Positions 14,716 through 23,613 of a DNA stretch of 42,500 bases are shown here, in pieces; position 1 is the first letter of the stretch, and each line of letters starts with the position of its first letter. The notes under the pieces were generated by a model. It searched no databases, was not told the origin of the DNA, and saw nothing but the letters and a program-made list of their open reading frames with translations. The position numbers were made by a program, and so were the translations under genes. The DNA comes from Deinococcus grandis (lineage in GTDB: Bacteria > Deinococcota > Deinococci > Deinococcales > Deinococcaceae): NCBI RefSeq assembly GCF_001485435.1, contig NZ_BCMS01000001.1, positions 3,202,501-3,245,000 of the forward strand. Reading direction: 5' to 3'.

Positions 14716-14755
14716 GGTCAACAGCGTGTGCGCGACGCCCCAGCCCACGTCAAGA

Positions 14756-14789
14756 CCCCCCACTCCCCACAACCCACTGCCCACTCCCC
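14756..14789 (-). repeat. C-rich dispersed repeat (complement of GTGGG-type array)
   Basis: C-runs within CACTCCCCACAACCC, CTGCCCACTCCCC and flanks. The 23 bases 14767-14789 recur exactly at 21468-21490. It lies just upstream of the promoter of the acetyltransferase gene. Confidence 0.7.
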
Positions 14790-14834
14790 TATTTGCCCTT
14801 GCCACGTAGCGCAGCGCGTGCTGCACTGGCGGGC

Positions 14835-15311
14835 ATGACCACCCAAACGGTCCGGATCGTGAAGGCCAGTCCCGCCGACCCGCGCGTGCTGGCTTTGATG
14901 GACGCGCAGCAGGCGGAACTGCGTGAGCTGTACGTGGATACCACCGAGGTCACCGAGGCGTTCGATCCGCAGTCGCTGAGCGGTGCGGGGTGCGTATTGC
15001 TGGCGGCTGCCCGGGAGGACGGGACGCTGGTGGGGTGCGGCGCTCTGAAACGCTGGGACGCGGCCTCGGCAGAGGTGAAGCGCATGTACGTCACGCCGGA
15101 CGCGCGCGGTTCGGGGGCGGCGCGGGCGCTGCTGGACGCCCTGGTCGCGCGGGGTCGGGCGCACGGGTACGCGCGGCTGGTGCTGGAGACCGGCGACCGG
15201 CAGCACGCCGCCATAGCGTTGTACGTGCGGGCGGGGTTCCGGCGCGTCCCGAACTTCGGGGTGTACGTGGGCGTGGAGGACAGCCTGTGTTTCGAGTTGC
15301 CGCTGGCGTGA
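14835..15311 (+). CDS. GNAT-family N-acetyltransferase
   Basis: A 158-residue protein of the GCN5-related family. Motif A is clear: AEVKRMYVTPDARGSGAARALLDAL (about residues 78-102), with the acetyl-CoA pyrophosphate loop in the RGSGAA part, followed by LVLETGDRQHAAIALYVRAGF, the motif B strand and helix. The substrate is unknown; the family acetylates small amines, peptides or antibiotics. I choose ATG 14835, which has TTGCCA-17 bases-TGCACT upstream and lies seven bases after TGCACT, over an in-frame start at 14793 that would lie inside this promoter. It is a single-gene unit. Confidence 0.88.
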   Translation: MTTQTVRIVKASPADPRVLALMDAQQAELRELYVDTTEVTEAFDPQSLSGAGCVLLAAAREDGTLVGCGALKRWDAASAEVKRMYVTPDARGSGAARALLDALVARGRAHGYARLVLETGDRQHAAIALYVRAGFRRVPNFGVYVGVEDSLCFELPLA

Positions 15312-15367
15312 AGGGGCTCTGAATCCGGCTCCCATCCCCGGCTGGGACGGGGGTGCGACGGTGGGGC

Positions 15368-15697
15368 ATGACTGAAGCCATGATCCGGGATTGCATCGAC
15401 GCGTGTCTTGACTGCGTGGCGGCCTGCGAGGCGTGTGCCACGGCGTGTCTGGCCGAGCCGGATCTCGACATGATGCGGGCGTGCGTCCGCCTGGACCGGG
15501 ACTGCGCGGACGTGTGCGCGTTGACGGCGCGGCTGCTGATGCGGGGCAGCGACCTGCACGCGCGGGCGTGCGCGCTGTGCGCTTCGGCGTGCGAGGCCTG
15601 CGCGGCCGAGTGCGGCCAGCACCACCACGACCACTGCCAGCGCTGCGCGGAGGCCTGCCGCCGCTGCGCGGAGCTGTGCCGGAAGATGGCGGCCTGA
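15368..15697 (+). CDS. Cys-rich four-helix-bundle copper-binding protein (DUF326/Csp-like)
   Basis: A 109-residue protein with about 18 cysteines arranged in helical CxxxC and CxxC spacing (DCIDACLDCVAACEACATACL, CALCASACEACAAEC, HCQRCAEACRRCAELC) plus a QHHHDHC histidine cluster. This is the pattern of copper-storage and DUF326 ferredoxin-like proteins, in which cysteines line the core of a four-helix bundle and bind many Cu(I) ions. There is no signal peptide, so it is cytosolic (Csp3-like). A role in copper buffering is inferred; no copper ATPase or copper regulator is adjacent. The ATG at 15368 is chosen; an in-frame start at 15353 adds only five residues. Confidence 0.85.
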   Translation: MTEAMIRDCIDACLDCVAACEACATACLAEPDLDMMRACVRLDRDCADVCALTARLLMRGSDLHARACALCASACEACAAECGQHHHDHCQRCAEACRRCAELCRKMAA

Positions 15698-15720
15698 ACC
15701 CGGCTTCCTGACTGGGGTCA

Positions 15721-15759
15721 GGGGGGCGGCGGGGGTGGGTGTGCCGGGGTGGGCGGGGG
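15721..15759 (+). repeat. G-run array immediately upstream of the recA-operon promoter
   Basis: Runs of 6, 5, 3, 4, 3 and 5 G are separated by one to five bases (15721-15726, 15731-15735, 15737-15739, 15746-15749, 15751-15753, 15755-15759), a strong potential G-quadruplex. It ends one base before the putative -35 box. Promoter G-quadruplex motifs upstream of DNA-repair genes have been proposed to matter in D. radiodurans. Confidence 0.75.
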
Positions 15760-15788
15760 TGGACGCGAGTTTCGCTTTGGCCTATACT
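15760..15788 (+). promoter_or_regulatory. Putative promoter of the cinA-ligT-recA operon
   Basis: TGGACG (15760-15765), 17 bases, then TATACT (15783-15788). A start site near 15795 would give a very short leader with GGTGAGG (15791-15797) partly upstream of it. The -35 directly adjoins the G-run array. Confidence 0.55.
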
Positions 15789-15800
15789 TCGGTGAGGTTG

Positions 15801-15817
15801 TTATGCCCATAGCAGAA
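15801..15817 (+). promoter_or_regulatory. Degenerate RDRM-like (DdrO operator) sequence over the cinA start
   Basis: TTATGCCCATAGCAGAA matches about 11 of 17 positions of the radiation/desiccation response motif (TTATGTCATTGACATAA as I recall it), with the left half TTATG exact and the right half CAnAA partly kept. It overlaps the start codon, just downstream of the predicted transcription start, where a repressor could act. It could be chance, since part of the match is coding sequence. Confidence 0.3.
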
Positions 15818-17014
15818 ATCATCAGTGTCGGCACCGAGTTGCTGTTCGGCGAGATCGTCGACAGCAACGCCGCGTTCCTCGCCCGTGAACTGGGCGCGCG
15901 CGGCCTGACGCTGCACCATAAATCCGTCGTCGGGGACAACCTCGGTCGACTTCAGGCGGCCATCGAACGGGCACTGGACCGCGCCGACCTGCTCATCCTG
16001 GGCGGCGGCCTGGGCCCCACCGACGACGACCTGACCCGCGAGGCCATCGCCGCCGCGCTGAACGAGACGCCGCAGGTGGACGAGGCGCAGCTGACCCACC
16101 TGCGCGGCCTGTTCGAGGCGCGCGGCCGGGCCATGCCCGACACGAACAGCAAGCAGGCGTGGCTGATCCCGTCCGCCGAGGCGCTGCCCAACCCGGTCGG
16201 CACCGCGCCCGGCTGGTTCGTCCGCACCACCCGCGCCGGGCAGCCGAAACTGATCGCGGCGCTGCCCGGCCCGCCCCGCGAGATGCGGCGCATGTGGGCC
16301 GAGCAGGTGGTGCCGCGCCTGCCGCTGCCCACGACGGCGCTGGAGCACGTCACCGTGCACACGCACGGCATCGGCGAGAGCCTGATCGCCGAGCGGCTGG
16401 GGCACCTGACCCGGCAGGCGAACCCCAGCGTCGCCACGTACGCCCGCCTGACCGGCGTGGACGTCCGCGTGGCGGCCAGCGCTCTCACCTCCGATGAGGC
16501 CCGCGCGCGGCTGGCCCCCGTGCTGGACGAGGTGCGCGGCGTGCTGCGCGAGTGGACCTGGGGCGAGGACGACCAGACCCTGGCGGGCACCGTGCAGGCC
16601 GCGCTGGCCGGGCGGACCCTGGGCGTGATTGAGGCGGGCAGCGCGGGCGTGCTGTGCACCCTGCTGGCCGACCAGCCGGGCTTTCTGGACGCGGCGGTCA
16701 CGCAGGATCACCGCCGCCTGATCACGCTGGGCCTGACGCCCGTGACGTTGCAGGGGGACGGACTGGTCAGCGAGGCGGGCGCACGCGAACTGGCCGACGG
16801 CGCGCGCGAGCACCTGGGGGCCGACCTGGGCCTCGCGGTGGTCGTCTGCACCAGTGGCGAGGGGGCCGGGCGGGCGCACGTCGCCCTGAGTGACGGCGCG
16901 CGGGTGGCCGCAGCGGGCCTGAACTGGCCGGGCGATCCGGCGCAGCTGCGCGAGCGGGCCGCGGCAGCGGCGCTGGCCCTCGCGGCCCGCACCCTGCCAG
17001 GATGGACCGCATGA
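15803..17014 (+). CDS. cinA: CinA-like protein, first gene of the recA operon
   Basis: A 403-residue protein. Residues 1-170 form the MoaB-like (MoCF) domain with IISVGTELLFGEIVDSN at the start and LLILGGGLGPTDDDLTREA at about 55-73. Residues 265-403 correspond to the nicotinamide-mononucleotide deamidase (PncC) domain, but its usual active-site motifs are altered: EAGSAG stands where ESCTGG is usual, the YSNEAK-type segment reads TQDHRRL, and the AGPGG-type loop reads TSGEGAG. Deamidase activity is therefore doubtful. CinA genes are co-transcribed with recA in several competent bacteria including Deinococcus. ATG 15803 follows GGTGAGG. The stop overlaps the next start as ATGA. Confidence 0.88.
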   Translation: MPIAEIISVGTELLFGEIVDSNAAFLARELGARGLTLHHKSVVGDNLGRLQAAIERALDRADLLILGGGLGPTDDDLTREAIAAALNETPQVDEAQLTHLRGLFEARGRAMPDTNSKQAWLIPSAEALPNPVGTAPGWFVRTTRAGQPKLIAALPGPPREMRRMWAEQVVPRLPLPTTALEHVTVHTHGIGESLIAERLGHLTRQANPSVATYARLTGVDVRVAASALTSDEARARLAPVLDEVRGVLREWTWGEDDQTLAGTVQAALAGRTLGVIEAGSAGVLCTLLADQPGFLDAAVTQDHRRLITLGLTPVTLQGDGLVSEAGARELADGAREHLGADLGLAVVVCTSGEGAGRAHVALSDGARVAAAGLNWPGDPAQLRERAAAAALALAARTLPGWTA

Positions 17015-17732
17015 CCGACCCCCGCCCGAAACGACCTGCCCGTCCCACCAGCCAGCCCGGCAACAAGCCCGGACCCAAAGCTGGCGGCAGACCCGGCCCG
17101 AAAGCGGCCGGGAAGGGACGCGGCGCGCCCGACACCCACACGCCCACCACGCAGCGCCTCTTCTTCGCGCTGCCCGTCCCGGCGGACGTCACGCCCGCAC
17201 TCGTCGCGGCGCAGGGGAAACTGCGCGGCAACTGGCGCTCAGTGCCCGCCGAGCAGATGCACGTCACGCTGGCGTACCTCCCGGCCGTGCCGCTGGGGCG
17301 GGTGGACGACCTGAAGAAACTCGGCACGCGCCTCTTCACGGACGCCGCGCCGCTGGACCTGAAGCTGCGCGGCACCGGGTACTTCCCGAACGAGGGCAGC
17401 CCCCGCGTGTGGTTCGTGAAGGTCGAGGCCGAGGGCCTGAACGAACTGGCCGCCGCGCTGCGCGCAGAAATCCAGGCGCTCGGCCTGAGCACCGACGACC
17501 TCCCCTTCAAGGCGCACGTCACGCTGGCCCGCAAGAAAGGCCCGGCGCCGCGCGTCCCCCCGATCCTCTTCCCCGAACACTGGACGGCCGGCAGCGCCGG
17601 GCTGCACCGCAGCATCCTGCGCAAGACCGGCCCCATTCACGAAACCGTCAGCACCTTCCGCCTGCGCGGCACCCCCGCCACCCCCGCCCCCGCGACCGAA
17701 CCGGCCCCGGACGAGGCTATCCAGGAGACGCC

Positions 17733-17736
<4 letters not shown>
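17011..17736 (+). CDS. thpR: RNA 2',3'-cyclic phosphodiesterase (2H family)
   Basis: A 241-residue 2H phosphoesterase (LigT/ThpR). The two catalytic HxTx motifs are HVTL in MHVTLAYLP (near residue 83) and HVTL in KAHVTLARK (near 170). Members hydrolyse 2',3'-cyclic phosphates or join tRNA halves in vitro. Residues 1-45 are a basic, Pro/Gly-rich tail (KPGPKAGGRPGPKAAGKGRG) that is probably disordered and absent from most family members. The start ATG at 17011 overlaps the cinA stop (ATGA), with AGGA eight bases upstream; an ATG at 17002 is an alternative. Its own stop overlaps the recA start. Its place between cinA and recA matches the D. radiodurans operon. Confidence 0.9.
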
Positions 17737-18794
<1,058 letters not shown>

Positions 18795-18819
18795 GGTTGA
18801 ACGTTGATGGGTGATGGAG

Positions 18820-18844
18820 GGGGAGGCCTGCGGGTCTCCCCTTT
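18820..18844. terminator. recA operon terminator, possibly bidirectional
   Basis: GGGGAG (18820-18825) pairs with CTCCCC (18836-18841) and TTT follows. A convergent minus-strand gene ends at 18849, so both sides may use it. Confidence 0.65.
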
Positions 18845-18848
18845 CTCG

Positions 18849-19550
18849 TCAACGGGCCTGCCAGACGGTCACGGTGTCCGCCGGGGCGAGGGTCAGGGCG
18901 CGCGTGGCGTCCTCGCCGGTGTAGTCCACGTCCTCCTGCACGACGTTCCACCCGGCTTTCAGGGGCAGGTCCACGGTCAGCCGCTCGGGCATGGCCTGCT
19001 CCGGCACGCAGCGGGTCTCGCCGCTGACCGTCACGTCCGCCGGGCTGAACACCACCCGCTGGAACCGCAGGCGGCCGTCCATGTCCGGCTGGCCGTCCAG
19101 CAGGTCCACCTCGGCATTCAGGGTCGTCGCGGTTTGCCACAGGTCCTCACCCACGATGCTGCCCACGCTGGGGAACGTCCGCCCGGCCGCGGCCACGCGC
19201 AGTTCGTTCAGCGGGAACACCTGCGCCGCCGGGTCGCCCAGCGTGATCTTCCCGCTGCGGGTCACGCAGCCCAGCGGGTCCAGGTTCAGCCACTCCACGA
19301 GCGGCACCAGGGCGCCTGCCAGCCGCTCCGGGGTGGGCAGCGGCAGAGTCAGGTCCCCCGCCGCGCCGAGCGTCCCGCGCGCCGCCTGGATGCGGCGGTC
19401 GTCCCCGCCGGGGAAGGGCAGCAGCACCCCCACGGAACCTGCCCCGCCCTCCCAGTCGGGCAGCGTGCCGCGCAGCACCGGCGTGTCCGCCTGCGCCCCC
19501 ACCACGCCGCCCAGCAGGGTTGCCCACACCACCACTGTTCTCCTTCGCAT
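18849..19550 (-). CDS. Secreted protein of unknown function
   Basis: A 233-residue protein with a clear signal peptide (MRRRTVVVWATLLGGVVGAQA/D). The mature part starts TPVLRGTLPDWEGG and holds one cysteine (GCVTRSG) mid-protein and another at ETRCVPE; the end has repeating beta segments (LTVDLPLKAGWNVVQEDVDY and TLAPADTVTVW). This resembles small Deinococcus exported proteins whose last segment recalls a carboxypeptidase-like or surface-exposed beta domain, but I cannot name a family. ATG 19550 has TACGCT six bases upstream and no Shine-Dalgarno sequence. It is a single gene, convergent with recA. Confidence 0.7.
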   Translation of the reverse strand: MRRRTVVVWATLLGGVVGAQADTPVLRGTLPDWEGGAGSVGVLLPFPGGDDRRIQAARGTLGAAGDLTLPLPTPERLAGALVPLVEWLNLDPLGCVTRSGKITLGDPAAQVFPLNELRVAAAGRTFPSVGSIVGEDLWQTATTLNAEVDLLDGQPDMDGRLRFQRVVFSPADVTVSGETRCVPEQAMPERLTVDLPLKAGWNVVQEDVDYTGEDATRALTLAPADTVTVWQAR

Positions 19551-19741
19551 GGCCCCAGCGTACGCCGCCCGGCCTACGCGCGGATGCCACTTTCGGCGGA
19601 TGCCCACCCAGCCGCGCGCCCGGCACAGTGGAGGCACGCCAGCCTCACGGGTCTCCGCACGGGAGACACGCCACGCGCCGCCGCGCGGCATGGTGACGGC
19701 CCCCACCCGGGTGAAGGTGGGGGCCGTGTCCGGACTGCGGT

Positions 19742-20326
19742 TTATTTGCGGATGAATGTCCAGGCGGTGGGGAGCAGCAGCGCGGCCAGCAGCAGTTTGA
19801 TGGTGTCCCCGATGATGAAGGGGGTCAGGCCGGCGGTCAGGAGTGCCCCGCCCTTCAGGCCGGTCAGGGCGCCCAGCACCGGGAGGCCCACGGCGTAGAT
19901 GACGACGCTGCCCGCGAGCATGGCGAGGCAGGTGCCGAGGAACTTGCGGTCCAGCGCGTAGCGTTCCACGAGGAACCCGACCAGGGCGGCGGCCAGAGGG
20001 TAGCTGAACAGGTAGCCGACGCTGGCGCGCATGCCGGTCCCGGCGGCGTTCATCAGTCCGGCGGACCCGCCTGCCAGGACGGGCAGTCCGGCGGCCCCGG
20101 CGGCGACGTACACGGCCAGCGCCGCCAGCGCGCGTTTCCAGCCCAGGGCCGCGCCGACGAGCAGCACGCCGAGCGTCTGGAGGGTCAGCGGGACGGGCTT
20201 CAGGGGCACCTCGGCCTGCGCGAGGACGGCGACGAACGCGGCGCCGCCCACGACGAGCAGCACGTCGCGCAGGAGGCTGGGGGTGGGGGCGAGCTGGCGG
20301 GCGAGGGTGGGGTGGGTCAGGGTCAT
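19742..20326 (-). CDS. bioY: Biotin transporter BioY
   Basis: A 194-residue integral membrane protein with six hydrophobic segments. It shows the BioY signatures VPLKPVPLTLQTLGVLLVGAALG (residues about 40-62) and GLPVLAGGSAG, with a C-terminal TAGLTPFIIGDTIKLLLAA segment. BioY is the substrate-capture subunit of the ECF-type biotin importer; it can act with shared EcfA/EcfT modules (none here) or alone. The ATG at 20326 follows GGAGGA. It lies 30 bases downstream of birA on the same strand, so the biotin ligase/repressor and the biotin importer form one operon. Confidence 0.92.
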   Translation of the reverse strand: MTLTHPTLARQLAPTPSLLRDVLLVVGGAAFVAVLAQAEVPLKPVPLTLQTLGVLLVGAALGWKRALAALAVYVAAGAAGLPVLAGGSAGLMNAAGTGMRASVGYLFSYPLAAALVGFLVERYALDRKFLGTCLAMLAGSVVIYAVGLPVLGALTGLKGGALLTAGLTPFIIGDTIKLLLAALLLPTAWTFIRK

Positions 20327-20356
20327 GGTGGTGTCCTCCGGTGTGGGGTGGGGGCG

Positions 20357-21277
20357 TCAGGTGAGGGTGCCGATGAGCTGCACGTCGCCCGCGCCGACGG
20401 TGAGGGGTCCGGCGGGCGTCTGCACGATCAGGCTGCCGCTGGGGTCGAGGTCGAGGGCGGTGCCGTCCACGAGGCCCTGCGGGGTCTGCACGCGCACGGG
20501 CTGCCCGAGCGTGACGCTGGCCTCGCGCCACGCGCGCAGCACCTCGTGCGGCGGGGCGTCCAGCCAGATGTGCAGTTCCCGCAGCAGGTCCGTCAGGAGC
20601 TGCGCGCGGGTCAGGTCGGGGCGGAACTCGCGCAGGTGCGCGGCCCCCTCCGGCGCGGCGCTGACGTTCACGCCGATGCCCAGCACCGCCCGGCGGGCCT
20701 CCTCGCCGCGCAGGTCGGCTTCCAGCAGGACGCCCGCCAGTTTGCGGCGGTCCGGGGCGAGCAGGTCGTTCGGCCACTTCAGGCCGCCCACGCCCGCCGC
20801 GCGGGCCAGCGCGACCCCCGCCGCGAGGGGCAGCAGCGCCAGATGCGGGAGGCTCAGCGGGCCGCCGCCGGGTCCGTGGCGCAGCAGGACGCTGAACACC
20901 AGCGTGCCGTGCGTGGTGTCCCAGGCGCGCCCGCGCCGCCCGCGCCCGGCCGTCTGCCGCTCGGCGGTCAGGACCGCGCCGTGCGGGGCGGGGTCCTGGG
21001 TCTCGTCCGCCCAGGCGCGCAGGGCGTCCTGGGTGCTCGTCACGGTGCCGTGGTAGCGGTGCGCGGCGCCCATCAGCCCGGTCGGCGTGACCTGCGCGGG
21101 CGCGGGGGCGTCGGGGTGCAGGGCGTACCCGGCGCGGCTGACCTGCACCGGCACCCCGTCCTCCTGCAGGCGGCGGGCCAGGGTGTTGACCGTCACGCGG
21201 TTCACGCCCAGTCGCGCGCCCAGCGCGTCCCCGGTCTGGGGCCGCGTGGTCAGGAGGGGCAGGAGGCGCTCGGGCAT
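20357..21277 (-). CDS. birA: Biotin--[acetyl-CoA-carboxylase] ligase / biotin operon repressor
   Basis: A 306-residue bifunctional BirA. An N-terminal winged-helix domain (residues 1-62; TGDALGARLGVNRVTVNTLARRLQEDG) precedes the ligase core with STQDALR, the ATP/biotin loop GRGRRGRAW (about 113-121), GLKWPNDLL and the KLAGVLLE lysine motif, then the SH3-like C-terminal domain. It makes biotinyl-AMP and transfers it to the biotin carboxyl carrier protein; when biotin is plentiful the HTH represses biotin genes. The HTH makes repression of its own birA-bioY operon likely, and upstream palindromes at 21281-21330 are candidate sites. ATG 21277. Confidence 0.93.
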   Translation of the reverse strand: MPERLLPLLTTRPQTGDALGARLGVNRVTVNTLARRLQEDGVPVQVSRAGYALHPDAPAPAQVTPTGLMGAAHRYHGTVTSTQDALRAWADETQDPAPHGAVLTAERQTAGRGRRGRAWDTTHGTLVFSVLLRHGPGGGPLSLPHLALLPLAAGVALARAAGVGGLKWPNDLLAPDRRKLAGVLLEADLRGEEARRAVLGIGVNVSAAPEGAAHLREFRPDLTRAQLLTDLLRELHIWLDAPPHEVLRAWREASVTLGQPVRVQTPQGLVDGTALDLDPSGSLIVQTPAGPLTVGAGDVQLIGTLT

Positions 21278-21280
21278 GGT

Positions 21281-21330
21281 CGTTCAGTGTTGTACGCGCC
21301 CGCCTGAACGAAAGCAATGAACCCGGTTCA
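21281..21330 (-). promoter_or_regulatory. Palindromic TGAAC sites upstream of birA, candidate operator
   Basis: A spaced repeat CGTTCA (21281-21286)/TGAACG (21305-21310) is followed by a perfect 13-bp palindrome TGAACCCGGTTCA (21318-21330). All four half-sites share the TGAAC core. It does not match the classic TTGTAAACC BirA box closely. Confidence 0.35.
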
Positions 21331-21356
21331 AGCAGGCGACCCGCATGACGGGACGA

Positions 21357-21498
21357 GGGGGGCAGTGGGGAGTGGGGTGTGGGAAGTGGGTCGGCTGCCT
21401 CACCCGGCACGCCGACGGGTGGCCAGGCCCGCCTCCAGAGAACCGCTTCCGACCGACACCACCCAGCCCACAACCCACTGCCCACTCCCCACAACCCC
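21357..21498. repeat. G-rich and C-rich repeat arms in inverted orientation
   Basis: A G-run array (21357-21392; GTGGGGAGTGGGGTGTGGG and onward) and a C-run array (21466-21498) face each other as imperfect inverted arms around about 75 bases of unique sequence. The right arm shares 23 identical bases with 14767-14789. This fills most of the birA-fur intergenic region; no gene is seen within it. Confidence 0.65.
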
Positions 21499-21549
21499 TT
21501 TGTCACGCCCGTCATCGGCGCGTCAGGGGGCGTTTGCTAGACTGCGGGC

Positions 21550-21942
21550 ATGACGATGGTGCGCCAGACCAAGCAGCGGGCAGCGGTGATCGACGTGCTG
21601 CGCGCGGCCCGGTCCCACCCGGACGCCGCGTGGATTCACGCGCAGGTGCGCGAGCAGCTGCCCAGCGTGAGCCTGGGGACCGTGTACCGCACGCTGGACG
21701 CCCTGGTGCGTGACGGGGTGGTCGTGACGCTGGAACGCGCCGGGCAGGCCACCCGTTACGACTACAAGCACGAGGGGGACGCACATCACCACGCCGTGTG
21801 CCGCACCTGCGGCGCGATCTTCGACGTGGATGCCGGGGACGTGCCGGCCGTGCCCGCCTCGGCGCTGCCTGCCGGGTTCCAGGTGACGGACGTGCGTCTG
21901 GAATTCATGGGCGTGTGCCCGAACTGCCAGACGCAGAACTGA
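21550..21942 (+). CDS. Fur-family metalloregulator, PerR-like
   Basis: A 130-residue Fur-family repressor. The winged helix occupies residues 5-80 (TKQRAAVIDVLRAA, then SLGTVYRTLDALVRDGVV as recognition helix). The dimerisation domain has HHHAVCRTCGAIFDVD and ends GVCPNCQ; the two CxxC pairs form a structural zinc site and the histidine run contributes regulatory-metal ligands. The size and double CxxC fit PerR or Mn/Fe-responsive regulators, which in Deinococcus bear on manganese accumulation and oxidative-stress resistance; which metal is sensed is not readable. ATG 21550 lies six bases after TAGACT (21538-21543), a typical leaderless promoter. A strong terminator follows. Confidence 0.9.
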   Translation: MTMVRQTKQRAAVIDVLRAARSHPDAAWIHAQVREQLPSVSLGTVYRTLDALVRDGVVVTLERAGQATRYDYKHEGDAHHHAVCRTCGAIFDVDAGDVPAVPASALPAGFQVTDVRLEFMGVCPNCQTQN

Positions 21943-21956
21943 CGGTTTCCGTTCAG

Positions 21957-21990
21957 ACCCCCTCCCCTGCCGCGCGGGTGGAGGGGGTTT
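21957..21990 (+). terminator. Terminator of the fur-family gene
   Basis: ACCCCCTCC (21957-21965) pairs perfectly with GGAGGGGGT (21980-21988), continuing into TTTCC. Confidence 0.75.
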
Positions 21991-22039
21991 CCCTGGGGGC
22001 GGGACGCCTTGCCTGGGCCGGGGGCGGTACGCTGCGCGG

Positions 22040-22750
22040 GTGACCGTGCCGCCCCCCCAATCCCCCGCGCAGCCTGACGCTGCGGAATTCCCGGTGTATA
22101 CCGCCCGTTCGTTCCTGCCGACGTTCCTGCTGGGCTGGGCGCTGGGCGCGGCGCTGACGTTCGCGGTGCGGGGCGTGGGCGGCGCGCTGCTCACGAACCC
22201 CTGCGAGGGGCACACGATCGTGGCGCTGCTGGTCCCGCTGCTGCTGGGCCCGGGTGGGCTGGCATTCACGGCGCGGCACTGGCGGCAGCCCGCCCGGGCG
22301 GCACTTGGCCTGGGGCTGGTCGTGGCGTCCCTGATGCCCGCGCTGTTCGTGGGCGCGCAGGACATCGGCGGGCTGCGCCGCACCGGCTGCGCCGGGGGGT
22401 ACGTGGTGATCTCCGAGGTGGTGAACGGGCAGCGGGGCGAGAGCATCAGCGCGCTGGCGCTCGCGGCGGGCACCGAGCGGACCCTGACGGCCCGCGTGGG
22501 CGGCTACACCCGCCAGACGCACCCGGGGCTGTTCACGGTGAGCGGCGCGGCCAGCACGCCCGGCGTGGTCGTGACGGTGGCCCGCACGCAGGTCCACGCG
22601 GGCGAGGACTTCACGGTGACGGTGCGGGTCCTGCCGAACACGCCCGTGAACTCGTACACGGCGGGCGTGAACGCCGTGATCACGCAGGGCGGGAAGCGCA
22701 TCCCGGCCAGTGGCACGCTGGAACTGAACGTCCGTCCCCGCCAGCCCTGA
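22040..22750 (+). CDS. Membrane-anchored protein of unknown function
   Basis: A 236-residue protein starting at GTG 22040, six bases after TACGCT (22028-22033), so probably leaderless. Three hydrophobic segments lie at about residues 26-50, 56-77 and 88-106. A C-terminal extracytoplasmic beta-rich domain (residues 120-230) has phrases such as ERTLTARVGGYTRQTHPG, FTVSGAASTPGVVVTVA and EDFTVTVRVLPNTP that look like a small Ig-like or surface domain. Three cysteines (PCEGH, RTGCAGG) are outside the helices. I recognise no family. Confidence 0.65.
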   Translation: MTVPPPQSPAQPDAAEFPVYTARSFLPTFLLGWALGAALTFAVRGVGGALLTNPCEGHTIVALLVPLLLGPGGLAFTARHWRQPARAALGLGLVVASLMPALFVGAQDIGGLRRTGCAGGYVVISEVVNGQRGESISALALAAGTERTLTARVGGYTRQTHPGLFTVSGAASTPGVVVTVARTQVHAGEDFTVTVRVLPNTPVNSYTAGVNAVITQGGKRIPASGTLELNVRPRQP

Positions 22751-22827
22751 GCGGCGGCCCTCCCGGCGGGCGCTGACCGTCCACCCGGGGGACGTGCGCC
22801 GCCGGGGGCGGGTGGTACGCTCGGACG

Positions 22828-23511
<684 letters not shown>

Positions 23512-23613
23512 GCCCCGATCAGGGCGCTACGCCATTCGCCGCACCCGACGCCCGGGGTGAACTAAGCGTGTCAGCGCAACAATCCCCTGGCAGGCGCGGC
23601 TTAGAATCCGGGC

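Noticed and set aside
18849..21515. Minus-strand open frame spanning the secreted protein, bioY and birA genes in another phase
   Set aside because: It runs across three recognisable genes and an intergenic repeat; only its last part coincides with the real secreted protein.
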